A stretch of 64,000 bases of DNA, taken from assembly GCF_050947875.1 (NCBI RefSeq), contig NC_134568.1, positions 213,757,678 through 213,821,677 of the forward strand, written 5' to 3'. Below, in pieces: positions 32,810-44,506 of the stretch (the first letter of the stretch is position 1; the number at the start of each line of letters is the position of its first letter). The notes beneath the pieces were generated by a model, which was not told the origin of the DNA, ran no database searches, and worked only from the letters and a program-made list of their open reading frames with translations. Origin of the DNA: Dermacentor variabilis (lineage: Eukaryota > Arthropoda > Arachnida > Ixodida > Ixodidae). The translations under genes were made by a program, and so were the position numbers.

Positions 32810-32951
32810 TTAAAACTTTTTGTGCGCAAACAAACAGAGATGAAGAATAGGAGTTACACAAGGACGAGCGCGGATGAGACATAAGAAAAGCACTCGGCCT
32901 TGTGTTGCTCCTATTCTTCGTCCCTGTTTGTTTGCGCACAAAAAGTTTTAA
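32810..32951. mobile_element. Foldback MITE, 142 bp
   Basis: Arms of about 52 bp: left TTAAAACTTTTTGTGCGCAA...GAAGAATAGGAG, right its reverse complement ending ...TTGCGCACAAAAAGTTTTAA, with few mismatches and a loop of about 36 bp. It can fold into one long hairpin. No coding. Confidence 0.88.
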
Positions 32952-34189
32952 CAGAGTGCAGAGTTGGCGATGTTTGCAGAGTTAGGTGTAGTGCGGGTGA
33001 GGCCAGCAGTTTGGCAGCACAGTTGATCTGGCACATTTCCAGGTGGCTGGCAGCTCGCATTAGTTTTGGACTACTGAATCAGACAAGTTAATAGCAGTGC
33101 CGTGTACTGCTAGATTTCACTTTCAACATGATCAGTAAAGTAAATCTTCATTATAGCTATAAAAACATTAATTATATGCATTTATAAGAAATCTTTTTTC
33201 ATTAAAAGAAAAGTTCCTAATCTATGGAAATTGTAAGGAGACTTATGATTACCTCATTACATCCTTTAGTTCATTATAAACTAACAAGGATTGACTGTAT
33301 TTATCTGGAAAAAATTACTTGTGATGATGAATGCTCTTTGTACTTGCCAACTTAAAAATTACATGAGAACAATGAATGAGACACCTGCATTTGCTTTTAC
33401 ACCCTGTGGCCTTTCGTTATGCTGCTTATTGATCCACAGTTGTAGTTCAGTGGCTATGGCATTCTGATCGTGACAGCATACAGAAATGATTGTGTTCAAA
33501 GCCGTGGGCTCTTCTTAAAGAAACTCAAGCATTCAAAATTTATCTGGAGCTTTGCACTACATAATCTCTCGTCTCTCGTATATCTGTATTGGTTTGGGAC
33601 ATTAATAACCATGAATCAATCAGCCAGTCACACTCCTTAGCATGAGAAGACAAAGCTACACGAATCACTTATAGCTGTAGTCTTGAGTGCCAGGGTCAAG
33701 ATAGCAGAATTTAGTGTGCCATTGTTCTATCTACTATTTATTCTATGTTTTAGGTACCACGAAAAGAGAACTCAGTGGCATCAGTACAGCCTTCAACGTT
33801 GCAGTGCATTTTCTGGAGCTACTGGTATTGATACATAAATACAGATATGCTAGACATGCTATTGACATAAATGTGTTACAGGGTGCTATGCTTCATATTG
33901 ATCGTCAGGAGAGCCTAACCAGTCACTACATTTCAAAGAATGGAAGAATCGAAACAATAGAAGTCAATAATTTAGCAGGGTCAAGTGCAATAACTGAGTT
34001 GCAAGTATCGCCCTGGGTTGTCGTCTCCCTCCATCCCATGTCTGTAGCGGTTTTAGTCACAATGGAAGTCCATGTTTCATGTAGCCATGTGCTAGCCTCC
34101 TATTTTAAGGCTGCGCCTTTAAAGAACAGACACAAAATTTCAGTCTCCCTTTTTTTGCTATGTTCGATAGCTGCCAATTCAGTAATCAC
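32952..34189. other. Intron sequence, unassigned
   Basis: AT-rich. At 33285-33300 the reversed sequence TACAGTCAATCCTTGTTAGT hints at a pogo-type terminus, but I cannot find a partner. The 160-codon open frame at 33714-34196 has no recognisable domain and no splice or promoter support. Confidence 0.35.
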
Positions 34190-34815
34190 ATTATGATTCC
34201 TCAGTTCCTCGAACGTGCAATAAATCGTGAATTATAACATCTTTTTATGTAAGATTCAAAAAGCAAGCGAAATTGTTTGGCATATCGCTCGTTTACGAAA
34301 GCAACCCCTTTACAGCATGAAAATTGGGGTTGGGGGCATGTGGTATCACTGATGCATGAGTCGGCGCAGTAGTCAGAAGCCTCATTGTGATTGCCTTATC
34401 AAAAACTTCAGTTGATAGGATAATAGGGGAGAGAAGGGCAAAGGTTGCACATTCTAACAGAAATGACAGCAGGGAACCAAGCTTATTATCCTGTGTGGAA
34501 CTCAGATAAGCCCACGTTCGAAGGAGAAAGAATGGTCTATGCGGTGTGCGTCCAGCTTTTGGGAGACAGGGTCATCATGTGGCATGGTGTCAGCGGTTTG
34601 TGACCATTACATCTGATATTTGGGATGTACAGAGATGACTTGTAAAGAAACCCTGCACCACAAAGCAACTCTCTATTTGACACACATTTTGAAATTGCCC
34701 CTAGAAGAGAATATAACTGGTGATTTTTTGCTCGTTCAAGGAATTCTAGTGCAACGCTGTTGTGTACAGGGTTGACTGCTATCTAATAAAGTAGAAAAAA
34801 AGAAAAAGCAGGACA
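34190..34815. repeat. Unclassified dispersed repeat, copy 2
   Basis: Counterpart of 5295-6110. Shared blocks run in order from GATTCCTCAGTTCCTCGAAC through GACAGCAGGGAACCAAGCTT to TGTACAGAGATGACTTGTAA and GGTTGACTGCTATCT. Carries a single copy of the segment that is duplicated in copy 1. Confidence 0.65.
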
Positions 34816-35650
34816 AAAATTTTTTTCTGTCTGTAACCCTGTACGAAAGCAGTTGGCCACTACCTGTAACACATGCAGTAGCTCTTATTGCCCCCCCCTC
34901 CCCCCGCTTTTTCATTTTCTCTCTTTTTTTTTCTTTTTCTTGATTAACACCACAGAGCCATGCTAGCAGTCATGTCTGCCACTCTTGAGCTCTTGTCTGC
35001 GTTTTGGTTGGCTCCTCCCCACGCACCTTTTTTAAAGCGAAGCTTTCTTGGAATCTTCCTTCGACAAGCTGTGTATATACATGGCAGGAGTGTGGCAGAG
35101 AGGAAAGTCAATGCTAGAAACTCGTTCGGACCTTTGGCATGGCATGTGCACAGTACCCTTGAGAGCTGTAATTATCTGTGACCCCCCTCAAAAGCATTGC
35201 AGAAACTGGCGCTGACCATTCTATTAACATGCAAGTCCAGATGGGACGTAGATAAAACTGTAGAGAGGAGGGGGGGGAGAGGAGGCAGAGAATGGGTGGA
35301 ACCGACGCAGTCGCGAAACGAGTGAATAAGAGCCTTGCCACTCTTACAGTTCCCATGCAGGAGGAGAGGGCAGGGGAGGGAAAAGATGATGTGAGAATGC
35401 AAGGAAACAGTGATTGTGGGCAAACTGAAGGTACTGCACAGTGTGCTTCTGTTTTTTGTGAAAATAAACAGAATGCAAATTTGTCAAGTGGACAACTGAC
35501 GCAGTGTGTGCAGACGCAAAGTTGCATTAAAACACCCCAGGGTCTAGGCAACACTATGGAAGCGATCACATGTCAAATCAACACTTCTGTGTCTATTGCT
35601 GTGATGGCTGTAATGTCGTAACTGTGACAGCTATGACATTACTCGAGTTT
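34816..35650. other. Intron sequence, unassigned
   Basis: Includes C-rich and T-rich runs (34890-34945) and a G-rich run (35268-35280). Open frames on both strands are antiparallel shadows with no domain. Confidence 0.35.
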
Positions 35651-35651
35651 G

Positions 35652-35838
35652 TGGGCTCAGTCCCGACCATGGCAGCCGCATTTCGATGGGAGTGCAATAC
35701 AAAAACGCTAGTGCACTTAGCTTTAGGTGCACGTTAAAGAACACCAGGTTGTCGAAATTTATTCACAGTCTGCCACTGTGGGCGTGCCTCATAATCCAAT
35801 CGTGGTTTTGGCACGTACAGCCCCATAATTTAATTAAA
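35652..35838 (+). mobile_element. Ruka-like SINE, 5'-truncated
   Basis: CATTTCGATGGGAGTGCAAT, TTTAGGTGCACGTTAAAGAA, GTGGGCGTGCCTCATAATCC and TCGTGGTTTTGGCACGTACA match the SINE body. The tRNA-like head is reduced to a few bases. Confidence 0.8.
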
Positions 35839-36614
35839 GTTTTAACACTTCTGCCATGATGTGATGTGCCATGGGTGGCAGTGATAATGCTCAAACCTCT
35901 CAGAGATTATGAACAATGGCGCACAACAATACCTCAAGGGCACACGTCTCCCTGTGTGCTACTCAGAAACAGCAGTGGTGTGCGTGAGGCAGGGCTGAGC
36001 AAAGATGCTTTGCAACTGTATCATGATGCGATACAAGATACTCTGGCAACAAGTATTTGAGATACAGATACAAGATACTACCTGCTTTAGTAAAAGATAC
36101 TACCGCACTGACTGTATTCGATATGATACTTTCCATCTCTATCTTAAGATACTTCGGTACATTTGCAAATTTCTTATTATAGATCTATATAATGTTGCAG
36201 GAAACATGTATGCACAAAAATGTTTGCTTGCAAAATTCTTACCAACCTTGTTTTATTTGAATGAAATATCTGTTAGTATCTCAAAATTGATGAGAGTCAC
36301 TGCTCCGCTTGCCAACCAGCTAGCAGGCTGCCATCTAATAACAATGTCAGTAAGAAGCCTCTGCATGATGGCGCAAATAATGCTGTGGAGCTTTACCTTG
36401 TCCGTAAACGTATTGCTGTTTACACAATTCTGGATCACCGGACAGGTGTACAGCAGCAAAATGCTAGTAGCAACATTTTTATAGCGAAGCTGTATACCTC
36501 TATTCCCAGTGCATCTGTTGTGTCCGTGGGCAAAGATGTGGGTCGATCCCGGAGATAGTGCAACACCGTGCCAACCCACAGCTGAGGTGAAGCAGGCTTG
36601 AAGCAATCCACCTC

Positions 36615-36669
<55 letters not shown>
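36615..36669. repeat. (TAA)n microsatellite
   Basis: About 18 uninterrupted TAA/AAT units. The poly-Leu reading on the opposite strand is an artefact. Confidence 0.95.
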
Positions 36670-37013
36670 CGAAATAAATAAATCAAGATGAATATTATTT
36701 CAAATCGATGGGTATATTGGAATCGTGAACACCACATGGACTGACGAGCTGGAGGCATTGCCATATACACAACTTAGAAGAGTGATGGTTTGGGCTAGTT
36801 GGTTTTCCATGAGGCTGTGTGGTGCAGCACGAAACGAGATATTATATATATATATATATAAAACCTTGTATCAGACAATAAGATTTCAGTTGGCAGTGAG
36901 CACTTGTCCTAGTTTTTCTGTATCCCTTGTCCCACTTCGAGCTGCACCACACAGCATATACGCAAAGGACAAAATATATGTGCAACCATACACCCTTGAC
37001 TCGCAAGAGCACA

Positions 37014-37403
37014 ATGCCACTGACTGTGGGGATGTCTGTTGCCATACAAACGAAAGATGGAATTGTGATATCCATTGAGTAAATATCCTTGGGAATACCC
37101 AAGGGAGATATCGAGAAGTTCATGACCACGCATTTTGTATGGGTTAGCCGTGATGACCTTACCCCACTAATCATCGTTGGAGACATCAATGTGGACATTT
37201 CAATACCATACAAGAAATGATTCGCTCAGTTTGTGCTAGAAGAGTTCGGTTTGAAGTGCCACACCAATCCAAGTTAAGCTACTCAACAGCGGTCATGTAT
37301 AGATTTAACTTTGGCCAACATTCTGTCTAAGGTTGTAACCGAACCAGTCAGTGTATATCACGGTAATCACAAAGCTATCATCGCTACTATTACCAAACGA
37401 TGA
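37014..37403 (+). pseudogene. Endonuclease/exonuclease/phosphatase-fold fragment
   Basis: One continuous frame with three in-frame stops. It has VAIQTKDGIVIS, PLIIVGDINVDIS (GDFN-like catalytic motif), CIDLTLANIL and VYHGNHKAII (the SDH motif position, here GNH). This is the mobile-element type of EEP endonuclease, perhaps from a Helitron/Helentron-like or LINE-like source; the origin is inference. Inside the hAT-like bracket. Confidence 0.65.
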
Positions 37404-37619
37404 AAATACATACATGTACCCTTGTCTAACCCTGTGCGATGTGCTACGCCTTTTTGTGACGCATCGTCTATACAGAGGGCACATAGAGCTGCAATGACCT
37501 TTCATATTCTTTCATTTTTCTTGCGCTAAATACTGTAAGATGCAACAGGGTTAGGGCAATGTGTCCTCGCTACTTATCTCAAAACCTGCCTCTCGGTCCT
37601 ACTGGTCGGCGACCCTTTC

Positions 37620-38910
37620 AAAATAAATAACTCACAGCAAGTCCTTGATTTCCTGGAAATGTCTCTGCTAATCCTATGTTTTTCTATCTACGTCACAGAA
37701 CTGTATTATAATATACCGAAGGAAGATGCAGTCAAGATGGTTGAAGAATGCGTTGACTTATACGATTGGGCAAAATTTCAATATGTTTACAAACGTTCTG
37801 AGACAATTTTTTGTACGCCCTGAAAATGTGCCTAAACTGGGCGCTTATTAAATGCGAGGGGGATATTTTCATCCAGAAAGAAGGAATTGCTATTGGATCG
37901 TGCTTAGCTCCTGTGTTGTTGGATTTATGTCTTGCGGCTGGAGACAGATGACTTACAGAAATGCTCAAGGTCACTAGTGTAATCCAGCGCTTCTGATATG
38001 TGGATGATTATCGTTTATGCACCGAGTATAGCAAACTTAGCGCTATTACTGCCAAGGGACTGTTAAACATGTTCCAGGAGGCACACAGCAGCCTCTCTTT
38101 CATGCACAAATTAGTGAAAGATTCAAGAATACGATTCCTGAACCTAAAAATAAGCCAAGGACATGGCCACACATGTTGTTCATATAAAACCGAGGAGAAA
38201 AACAAATTTTGTGCTACGACTTGAGCCATTCAAAGGTTATTAAAAAAGGAATAGCAAAATCGGGCAGTCACAAATAGCCTGAAGTGGGTACCCTGACAAC
38301 ATGATACTAGTGCAAATCAGGGAGCAAATGATGACGCAAATCACACGGCTGAGAAAGCGTGACAAAAATAGTCAGGACAAACATAAGTGAGCTGTTATTG
38401 TTCTTTACATTCGCAACCTGTTACACCGCCTAAAGGAGGTCGCAGAAAGGCACGACGTAACAGTACTGTTTTGAGCACCGATCAGTCTAAGGGCTGTGCA
38501 AGAAAGTGAACTCGGACAATGAAAACGCGCAGGGAACTTGTAGCGTAAAACATGCGAAAAAATATGTAGCTTGCAAAAGTAATGTAGTGCGCGGGATTCC
38601 GCTTAAATGTGGCAAGGTATACGTGGGCCAGACGGGATGCTGTCTGAAGGACAGGCTTAGAGAACATTGTTATGCATGTAAGCAAATAGCCGTATCCAGC
38701 AATCTGGACCATGCATTGTAGAATGTGCAAATGCACAGCTTTCTTTGACAAGGCGAGAGTCATTGCTGAAGAAAAAGATAAAATGACCAGGGAAATCCGA
38801 GAAGCTTTAGAAATGGAAGAAAACCAAAGCTGCGCGAGCACACCTTCAGTCATGCTTACTGAAGCTGAAATCACTTGCGCAAGGAATGCATACACACACA
38901 GAACACACTG
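37620..38910 (+). mobile_element. Penelope-like element 3 (plus strand), strongly decayed
   Basis: RT pieces: YYNIPKEDAVKMVEECV (after motif A), EGIAIGSCLAPVLLDL (motif B, G-x-x-x-G-S), YVDDYRLC (motif C), then RIRFLNLKIS. Then a GIY-YIG block at 38506-38721. Several stops and frameshifts interrupt the RT part. Family differs from elements 1 and 2. Confidence 0.8.
38506..38721 (+). pseudogene. GIY-YIG endonuclease of Penelope-like element 3
   Basis: VVRGIPLKCGKVYVGQTG shows a GIY-like start (RGIPLKCG) and YVGQTG, then CLKDRLREH with the catalytic Arg. After a stop, the next frame continues CRMCKCTAFFDKARVIAEEK. A Cys/His pattern (C...H...C.MC) follows, as in some Penelope groups. Confidence 0.8.
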
Positions 38911-40089
38911 ATATAATAACAACAACCAAATATGTGAGAATGTGATCTCAGAGGGTCCGTTGTAACCATTGTGCACGCAGTTGGAATGTGTCATTGTGTG
39001 CTTTATAAACTGTGCTATGATCTAACAATAAACCAATTGGCATTTTGCGCTCCTCTGTGTCACTTTGTGTTCGCTTCATATCCAGTGTTCATTTCGTCCT
39101 TGTTGTATCTTACTGTACTTAGCCGAAGAAAGATGAATGCACACCAACTAGCCCAATTCATAGCTCTTCTAAATGTTATTTTATTTTCTACTTATCTGCT
39201 GGCGTAAAGTGTTCGTTAGCGACATCGTCATTAACATGCAATCCTTTTACGATTTTTCTTCTACAAGAAAACTTGTGCAGGCCAAAATGTTTCATACATA
39301 TTGTAGTGGCACAAAGCATCGCAGGGCACCACCACTATTCACACTACTGCCACTTATAGCTCTGATTACCTGGTGGTTTATAACAGTAAGAAATTTAAAG
39401 GTGAGCTAAAAAAAGCAAAATATATCTAAGTAAAATAGAAAGGTGGTTCCATATCACACAATCACATTGAATACGTAGAAACATGATACAGGCAGCATTG
39501 CTAATAGCTGACATTTAAGCATGAAGTATTGCCAGCTTACCTGTTCAGGTCAGACAGTGGAAAAATTCAGTGCCTGTGGAAAATAGCTTAAAATGACTCG
39601 TGTGGATGCTCATAAAATAAACGGAGTATTTGGTATTTTACTGTTTTTTGAATCCCCTTCCTAACGTCAAGCATTCATCAGACTTCGTAACAAAGCACCA
39701 CGCAAGAGAAAGTTCAATAACGGCACTATAGCGGCATCAGAATTTACACGAAAGATGCCGCTCGCATTGGCCTACACAGCACAGTGTGGTGGCTGGGAGC
39801 AAATGTCATGGCACCGATACAACTAAAAACAAAAAATCAAGGAAACGAAAGGTTGGCTGCGTGTAGACATTCGCGGGCTTGTTTTTGTCGAGACGGCACG
39901 AGCGCCACCACATTACTCTGCTCCACCAATAGGGACGCACAGACCTCACTGCCTGCCCTCGCTAGAGGGCTCTGGCAGAAAGATAAAAGAATGTCGCTGC
40001 TTTTTAGTTTTATTCAGGTAACTTAGTGGCAGCAGTATCAGGTTGAGAAGCAAAGTTCAACCAACTTTTATAGTTTCACACTGCGGTGT
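38911..40089. other. Interior of the hAT-like bracket, unassigned
   Basis: AT-rich; no coding motif. The sequence 39640-40050 has moderately GC-rich stretches without recognised domain. Confidence 0.3.
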
Positions 40090-40266
40090 TGCGATAGCAG
40101 TATCTTGTATCTTAAGATGCACAATATTCTTTTATGTATCCGAAATACAGATAATGGTACACTTCTTGCCAGACGTGTTATGATACAGATACAACATACC
40201 CAAAAAGTACCTAAGATAGTACCTAAGATACATGTATCTTCGGTACATCCCAGTACTGATGTAAGG

Positions 40267-41724
40267 TAATATTTAACATCAACTCGTCACTCTCCTATTG
40301 GATTAAATGCTGAAGAAAGTACACATTCACTGGCAACATCACTGCTAATTATCATCACTCGAAGCAAATAGCATAGAAAGCTTCGCTCACTTCAATTCCC
40401 ACAGTGCATGGGATCCACATATTTTTTTTCCTTGTTCCTTTTGGTTGTTTCACTTCACTGTGTGCTTTATCAAGCTGGTAACTCAACATTCTGTGTGTTC
40501 ATGTGTGTTTGTGTTTCAGGAAGAAACATTTTTGAAAGGGGTGGGGATTAAGTATTCAGTACTACCTATATATCCATACAGTATGTATGTCTTACAAAAT
40601 TTTGACAAGCAGATTCACATGGAAAGGGACCACACATAAGAACACAGTTTACAACTGTTATTGAAGATATCACTGACTGGGAAGTTGACATCATACTCTG
40701 TTCTTTTGCTGGACAAGATGGACTTTCCTTTTGGGAAGAGGAAATATGTAACTCCAAAGAGGACCAGCTTCTTCAGCATGGTGCTTTGTGTGGAAGAGCA
40801 GAGTTCATCAAGTGGATGTGGCCTCCATAGACCTCATTCATGAGCTATGCCTACTCAGTGAGCAAACAGAAATTGTGACTGGCTGTCTGTGTTTTCTAAG
40901 CTGAAAGTGTTTGAATGAGTTATACTTACATCAAATGAGTTATACTTACATCAACTACTCATAATAGTGGTAGGCATTGATGTACTTGTACACATGTGTG
41001 TATGAGAACAATTTTTTATTGCCTTTCTTAGGAATGAACTACTTAGATAGGTAGGAAACAGTGTAAGAGAACATTGCAGCTTTGGGAGTCATACTGATGC
41101 AAAAACACACTCATGGGGCCATTGTATGCAGTAAACATCAATAGCGTGAGACTAGTAAATCAGATGTGTTGACAGGGGCCATCTGGATCCTTTGAAAAGT
41201 GTTCCACACTTGCATTGTGTTTAACATAGGTGCAGGTGTCTTGAAGCAATTCCATCATGAGGGAAACAAAATGGCCTTTTTTAACTGCCTAACACACCGC
41301 TCATGCGATTGTTTGTTTGCTCTTGTCTCTGTCCATTCACGTTGTGTGTCATACCTGCACAAATGTAATGCGAGATTTTTTTTACTAAAGAAGAAATGGG
41401 ATGCAATTATAATGTTGAGCTCACTGTGCATAATTCAACCATTGGACTAGGCTTAAAATAGGATGTGGTATGTCACCTGCTACTGCAGTGCTTGCCTGCA
41501 TTGAACACCTGCACAGTGCCAGTATGTAGTATGTATGAGCGTGGATACCTCATCGTGTTATACGAAAACTGGGGCACTGCATCAGTGGGCAAGATGCGAG
41601 CAAACTTGACAGTTGGGTGAAAAGACTAGAATAAGTTCCATTGTGTATTTTAAGAGCCATTTCTGTGAGATAGGGTGTTGGGTATGTTTATTGGTCAGTG
41701 GCTTGCACATTTCATTAAATTGTG
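40267..41724. other. Intron sequence, unassigned
   Basis: Contains a 22-bp direct repeat (AATGAGTTATACTTACATCAA at about 40914 and 40935). No coding motif. Confidence 0.35.
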
Positions 41725-41942
41725 GAGTTTAATGTCGTGAACTGCAAAGTGCATAATGGGAGACTCTATAATGGAAGGCTCTGAATTAATTTTGACCACC
41801 TAAGGTTCTTTAACATGCATCTAAAACTAATTACACAAGTATTTTTCCATTTTGTCTACATTTAAATGCAGTCAGGAATTGAACCCACGATCTTATGCTG
41901 AAAAGTAAAATGCCAGAGTCACGGAGCCACCGTGGCGGGTGC
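41725..41942 (-). mobile_element. Ruka-like SINE, full length, diverged
   Basis: Reversed: ACCCGCCACGGTGGCTCCGT head with B-box-like ATCGTGGGTTCAATTCCTG, then TTTAGATGCATGTTAAAGAACC and an altered 3' body. Same family as 2641-2882 but older. Confidence 0.75.
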
Positions 41943-42757
41943 ACACAGTGTGCATGTGTAAGATCTCGTGTTGGTTCCAGTTCAACTTTAGTAGGTGAGT
42001 ACTCAGCTAGCATTTCCATTAATGGAAAAAAAATAGAGCGCAGGAATCACAGGACAGAAAGAACATGACACAAATGACACAAACAAGCGCTCACTCACAA
42101 CAACAAAAGAAAAGTTGTGAGTGTGCTGTTGTTATTGCATTCTAGTTTTTCCAATAATGAAATACCAAGAAGCCCAACTATCCATCCTATTGCAGTCTTT
42201 CCATGAACAATTCATTGTGTGATGCTGGGTGGTTTGACAGCATTTCCATGCTTGTTTGAGCATGGTAATCTGTTTTATTGCAACTGGTACGACATGTGGA
42301 CTAAATGCAATGTGGCAATCCATTCTGGTTGTAGTTTTGATGCTTGGCCCCTCAAGTTTGAAATTATGAAATCAAACTACAGGATTAGCGAAATTAAGTA
42401 GTGTTGAATAACAGAGGTCATTCAAGCTGTAGCAGAAATTGAAGACCACCACTACTGTGACTGGATAATGCCAGCTGCTGCATGTCAGAGTTGCACTTAC
42501 TGCTAATGAGATTTGAAGTGCAGTCTTTGTATGCACAGTGCTGGTCCATCATTGCAGTGTTTTTTACTTTCTTGCAAAGTGCTGTGTGTGTGTGTGTAAA
42601 ATGCCAATCAAGAGACCATTTGGACCTACTATTACTGGATTCAGCGCTTCTGTTGAGTTTTAAAAGTGACAAGCATTTCTTGTCTGACTTCAGTTTGTAT
42701 GGATGGATTTTTAAGACCACACACAGCCTAGCATGAATTGGTGCTTTCTTCATGCAG
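41943..42757. other. Intron sequence with a short foldback at 42040-42130
   Basis: CACTCACAACAACAAAAGAAAAGTTGTGAGTG forms a small hairpin near 42092-42123, flanked by CAGGACAGAAAGAACATGAC, a sequence that looks like a foldback-element arm. Otherwise nothing recognised up to the exon. Confidence 0.35.
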
Positions 42758-42964
42758 GAGAGCACAGTGATAAAGATGCTGCCTTCTGGTGACCTGATGA
42801 CCTCAGAGCTCCAGGTACAAGTTGACGAAAAAGGAGTTGAGTTCATTGTTGCCAATACTGCTGAGCTCAAGGAAATGCCACAGCCCACTGTTCAAACAGC
42901 ACCAACAGTCAGCCGGAGCAAGCGGCGCAACCAGGTATCCTCAGAAGCACCTTCACAGAAAGGG
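42758..42964 (+). CDS. ZNF341: ZNF341 orthologue, exon leading into the central fingers
   Basis: Exon after acceptor ttcatgcag (AG at 42756-42757), phase 0. It encodes ESTVIKMLPSGDLMTSELQ, then a stretch ending in a basic patch (SRSKRRNQ) and SSEAPSQKG. Two donors give phase 0: gtatcc at 42935 (exon end 42934) and gtgggt at 42965 (exon end 42964, chosen because the sequence stays coding). The basic patch lies just before the double finger, as the RRAKG patch does in vertebrate ZNF341, and might act as a nuclear localisation signal (inference). Either end splices in frame to 55708. The 43-kb region contains no other coding-like block in this frame between here and the finger exon. Confidence 0.72.
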
Positions 42965-43124
42965 GTGGGTGACTGCTACATTTGTCCACAGTGCGTCAAC
43001 TTGAATTGCTTGTTTGAATGCAACTGTGGGGTCTTTTTGTTTTATCCTTTTCCCCCCTCTTTTTGTGTGGCAGTTCTCACTGAAGAGTTTGAAAACATAA
43101 AAATTGCCCACCCTAATACATGTA

Positions 43125-43340
43125 ACCTCGGAGTGCACTAAGCACCCTCATAGGCCAAATAGCAGTAGTAGAATGGAGCAGTGGGAGGCACAGCTTGCCT
43201 GCTCTGACCTGGCAAGACAAAACTCCTTAATTAGCCAGGTCAGGCAGGTGGCAGAAGCCAGTGGGGCCCTGAACTGAGATGCTCCAGCCACCCCTACTTA
43301 AAATCTCTTCCTGTCTAGTAAAGTTTATACGTATGCATGC
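43125..43340 (+). mobile_element. LINE 3' end remnant
   Basis: MEQWEAQLACSDLARQNSLI and VRQVAEASGALN then stop, followed by a short UTR ending in AGTAAAGTTTATA. A C-terminal WE..L.S.D...Q..L...A...A.A.G.L. block is common at the end of a tick LINE ORF, as I recall it. Only about 200 bp remain. Confidence 0.45.
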
Positions 43341-43999
43341 ACCCGCACACGCATGGAGTCTAGAAAGACTTCATCGTGTCACGTGTAGGTGCCACTGGTA
43401 GCATCTGAGGTGAAACAGATTTTGATGACCTGCTTAGGCAGCACTGCACCCATCAGGTATGCAGATGCACTTGGTTTCCTGGAGAGCCACATAGAAATTT
43501 TTACACTACAGCATGCACTATATTCTATCTCATGCATGTACACATGCTGTGTCAAACTCGTTTCAAGTTTCTGCATACATGTGGTGCATAGCATGCTGCA
43601 GGCCATGCTGCAAAGTGTTTGGGAGAGCTTGAAAGGTATAATTGTGTAAAGCTTAGCTAAGGTAGTTAAAGAATTAGAAGTCAATCATCTAGTTGCCCAC
43701 ACAACCTGTATACGAAGGCTTCATGGACTGCACACAGCCTGCAGTCCTGCAAAAAAAGAATTTTTGGAAGCACTGATTTGCATGAAGGAGTAACAGTAGA
43801 AATCCAGACTGTACATATAGAAAAACTTGCTCTGCTGCCAGTAAATTTTGGTATGTATAAAAAAAAATTTCACATTTAATTAAAGGCCTTCTGCAACGAA
43901 ATTTCACTTGGGCTAAATTTGCTATAAATGCATAGCATATATTATCAATGTAACCTTGGCAAAGTCATAGGACTGGTAACTATAATTTTCTTATTAGCT
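43341..43999. other. Intron sequence, unassigned
   Basis: Contains the discarded exon candidate at 43389-43456. Nothing else is recognised. Confidence 0.35.
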
Positions 44000-44506
44000 G
44001 CCTTTACAGAGTGTTTAAGCAGACGACGCGTGCACCTGGCATTGGGCGGTAGTGGTGTGGATACGGCGAAAGTCCCAGAACCGTACACAACTCCCCGCAG
44101 GGGCGTCTGCGTCAGCAGGCGTTTGGTGTGTGGCGACACCACGTACCCGAGCACACGAGGGTTGGACCCTCCCGCGTGTAGCCGTGCGCGGCTTAGCCGT
44201 GTCTGGGGAAAGGGGGATCCTGGGGGTTGAGCTGATGCTGGGTGTTTGGACCTTTAAGGCCCCCCGGCGGAGGCAACACACCCCTTTAGCCTCTGCTTCA
44301 CATAGACAGCACCCCCGGACTGACCCACCCGGGGGAAATCAGTAGTCGCCTCTTCCTGTCTCTCTCCTCTCAAACCTTCGTCTTTATCTCTCACTTTATA
44401 TCTTTCCTGTCTTCTTCTCTCTTCCATTTACTTCCTTTCTCCACGGCGGCAAGGGTTAACCTTGTGTGGATATCCTACCTTGGGTACACCATATTGTGTT
44501 ATAGTG

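Larger units (their letters stand above)
35990..40258. mobile_element. Probable hAT-like element with nested insertions
   Basis: Left end CAGGGCTGAGCAAAGATGC and, reversed, right end CAGTACTGGGATGTACCGAA, both followed inward by GATACAAGATAC/GATACAGATAC-type repeats in inverted arrangement. Flanks GCGTGAGG (35982-35989) and ATGTAAGG (40259-40266) agree at 5 of 8 positions, with transitions only, which fits a decayed 8-bp target duplication. No hAT transposase seen; the middle holds an endonuclease fragment and Penelope-like element 3. Confidence 0.45.

Noticed and set aside
33714..34196. 160-codon open frame on the plus strand
   Set aside because: No domain, no splice sites with correct phase and AT-rich composition. 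Length is reachable by chance.
36435..36770. Poly-leucine membrane-like protein
   Set aside because: Translation of the (TAA)n microsatellite on the opposite strand.
43389..43456. Exon candidate VPLVASEVKQILMTCLGSTAPI after a tgtag acceptor with a gtatgc donor
   Set aside because: It ends in phase 2, and joining it to the finger exon at 55708 gives an immediate stop. The flanking exons splice in phase 0 without it.
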